In this document: positions 12,017 through 12,712 of the stretch, piece by piece
Layout: each line of letters opens with the position of its first letter
Numbering within the stretch: the stretch's first letter is position 1
Assembly (NCBI GenBank): GCA_043801115.1
Contig: JAZDMJ010000006.1
Span: 1-12,712 of the forward strand
Length of the DNA: 12,712 nt
Reading direction: 5' to 3'
DNA from: CAZHUN01 sp043801115
GTDB taxonomy: Archaea; Iainarchaeota; Iainarchaeia; Iainarchaeales; UBA10191
The notes under the pieces: model-generated
The model's database searches: none
What the model was told of the DNA's origin: nothing
The model's input: the letters and a program-made list of their open reading frames with translations, nothing else
Made by a program: the position numbers and the translations under genes

Positions 12017-12037
12017 GCCTTTTTTTGAAAAAGGCCT
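12015..12037 (-). repeat. Perfect 10-bp hairpin between EF-1alpha and S10
   Basis: AGGCCTTTTT (12015-12024) and AAAAAGGCCT (12028-12037) are perfect reverse complements around a 3-nt loop. The left arm is part of a 13-mer repeated in the L3 leader. After the stem, the transcribed strand has an A-run rather than a T-run, so a simple intrinsic terminator is unlikely. An mRNA processing site or partial attenuator is possible. No clear TATA box for S10 is seen in this gap. Confidence 0.6.
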
Positions 12038-12075
12038 TTGGGGAAAAACGTTTGTGTAAAAGGAAAAATGCGCCG

Positions 12076-12712
12076 TTACTTTTTGACGACGCTCAACACA
12101 ATTCCCGCGGCGACGGTTTGTCCCATATCGCGCACGGCAAACCTTCCCAATTGCGGGAACAGCTTGTACTCTTCCACCACAACGGGCTTGGTCGGCGTAA
12201 TCTTGACAATGGCCGCGTCTCCCGTTTTGAGGAATTTCGGGTTTTCTTCCTTCACTTGTCCCGTTTTGGGATCCAATTTTTTCTGCAATTCCGTAAACAC
12301 GCAGCTCAACTGGGCCGTGTGCATGTGGAATACAGGCGTGTAATTTACCAGAATCGCGGTCGGATGGTTCAACACGACCAACTGCGCGGTAAATTCTTTC
12401 GCGACGGTTGGAGGGCTGTTCGGGTGTCCGACAACGTCTCCGCGCGAAATCTCGTTCTTCGCTACTCCGCGCACATTGAATCCGACATTGTCTCCCGGTC
12501 CCGCTTCGGGGAGCTGTTCGTGGTGGGCTTCAATGCTCTTTACTTCTCCCTCTTTGTTGGAGGGCAGGAAAATGATTTTGTCCCCGACTTTCAGTTTTCC
12601 CGTCTCTACTCTTCCAACCGGAACTGTTCCCACTCCTTTGATGTTGTACACATCCTGGATGGGCAATCTCAATGCCTTGTCGACTGGAGGAGCGGGAGGA
12701 ACAATTTCGTCC
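12076..12712 (-). CDS. tuf: Elongation factor 1-alpha, C-terminal half (partial at right edge)
   Basis: EF-1alpha (archaeal EF-Tu) delivers aminoacyl-tRNA to the ribosome as a GTP complex. The window holds about 211 residues plus the stop; the GTPase domain lies beyond the edge. The visible part opens with an acidic/Pro-rich stretch (DEIVPPAPPVDKALRLPIQD) that ends domain 1. Domain 2 follows with VYNIKGVGTVPVGRVETG and GDNVGFNVRGV, then domain 3 with HPTAILVNYTPVFHMHTAQ and the C-terminal GRFAVRDMGQTVAAGIV. All are diagnostic of archaeal/eukaryotic EF-1alpha. The frame runs open to base 12712 with no start codon needed in the window. Confidence 0.98.
   Translation of the reverse strand, partial: DEIVPPAPPVDKALRLPIQDVYNIKGVGTVPVGRVETGKLKVGDKIIFLPSNKEGEVKSIEAHHEQLPEAGPGDNVGFNVRGVAKNEISRGDVVGHPNSPPTVAKEFTAQLVVLNHPTAILVNYTPVFHMHTAQLSCVFTELQKKLDPKTGQVKEENPKFLKTGDAAIVKITPTKPVVVEEYKLFPQLGRFAVRDMGQTVAAGIVLSVVKK

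Noticed and set aside
1..12712. tRNA, rRNA, CRISPR array, insertion sequence or integrase.
   Set aside because: Gaps were read for tRNA arms and T-loop motifs, regular repeats and transposase residues. None was convincing, and all gaps are under 230 bases.

Overview
The window is a piece of an archaeal chromosome. It carries the archaeal-type ribosomal order L3-L4-L23-L2-S19, with the first bases of what is probably L22 at the left edge. It also carries an archaeal EF-1alpha followed by S10, a complete archease/RtcB RNA-repair pair, archaeal TATA boxes, and several genes whose start codon lies about 25-28 nt from a TATA box (leaderless transcripts). Base composition is near 50% GC. Short genes, an unusual surface protein and small orphan lipoproteins suggest an uncultivated lineage, possibly DPANN (Diapherotrites- or Micrarchaeota-like). 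That placement is inference only.

Layout, right to left on the minus strand. At 12712-11652 is the tail of the str-type operon: the EF-1alpha C-terminal half (cut by the window edge), a gap with two strong inverted repeats, then S10. At 11599-10838 is a protein with a possible M14-type zinc-carboxypeptidase/deacylase motif set and a very basic tail. At 10765-10337 is a small lipoprotein whose stop codon overlaps the stop of convergent rtcB. On the plus strand, 7413-10340 holds an S66 (LdcA/MccF-like) peptidase, archease and RtcB, each with its own TATA-like element. Divergent from the peptidase, 7296-5206 (minus) encodes a 696-residue secreted, membrane-anchored protein with an extraordinarily Tyr/Trp-rich N-terminal region, a duplicated Cys-paired domain, two further beta-rich domains and a C-terminal transmembrane anchor. 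Just behind it lies an unannotated 29-codon basic ORF with a consensus Shine-Dalgarno, whose last codons form an intrinsic-type terminator hairpin. Next comes a slipin (stomatin/SPFH) gene coupled to a second lipoprotein (5021-3725). A roughly 190-nt structured leader (about 3690-3499) then opens the S10-type ribosomal operon L3-L4-L23-L2-S19-(L22), which runs off the left edge.

The ribosomal genes are tightly coupled (4-nt overlap L3/L4, 1-nt overlap L4/L23, 12-nt gap L23/L2). The exception is a 94-nt gap with two hairpins between L2 and S19. L23 has an unusual N-terminal extension of about 65 residues rich in Lys/Ala/Pro. No tRNA, rRNA, CRISPR array, insertion sequence or integrase was seen. 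All stretches without a gene are shorter than 300 bases. The most interesting points are the aromatic-rich surface protein with its small downstream ORF, the structured leaders sharing a 13-mer upstream of L3 and S10, and the L2-S19 hairpins.
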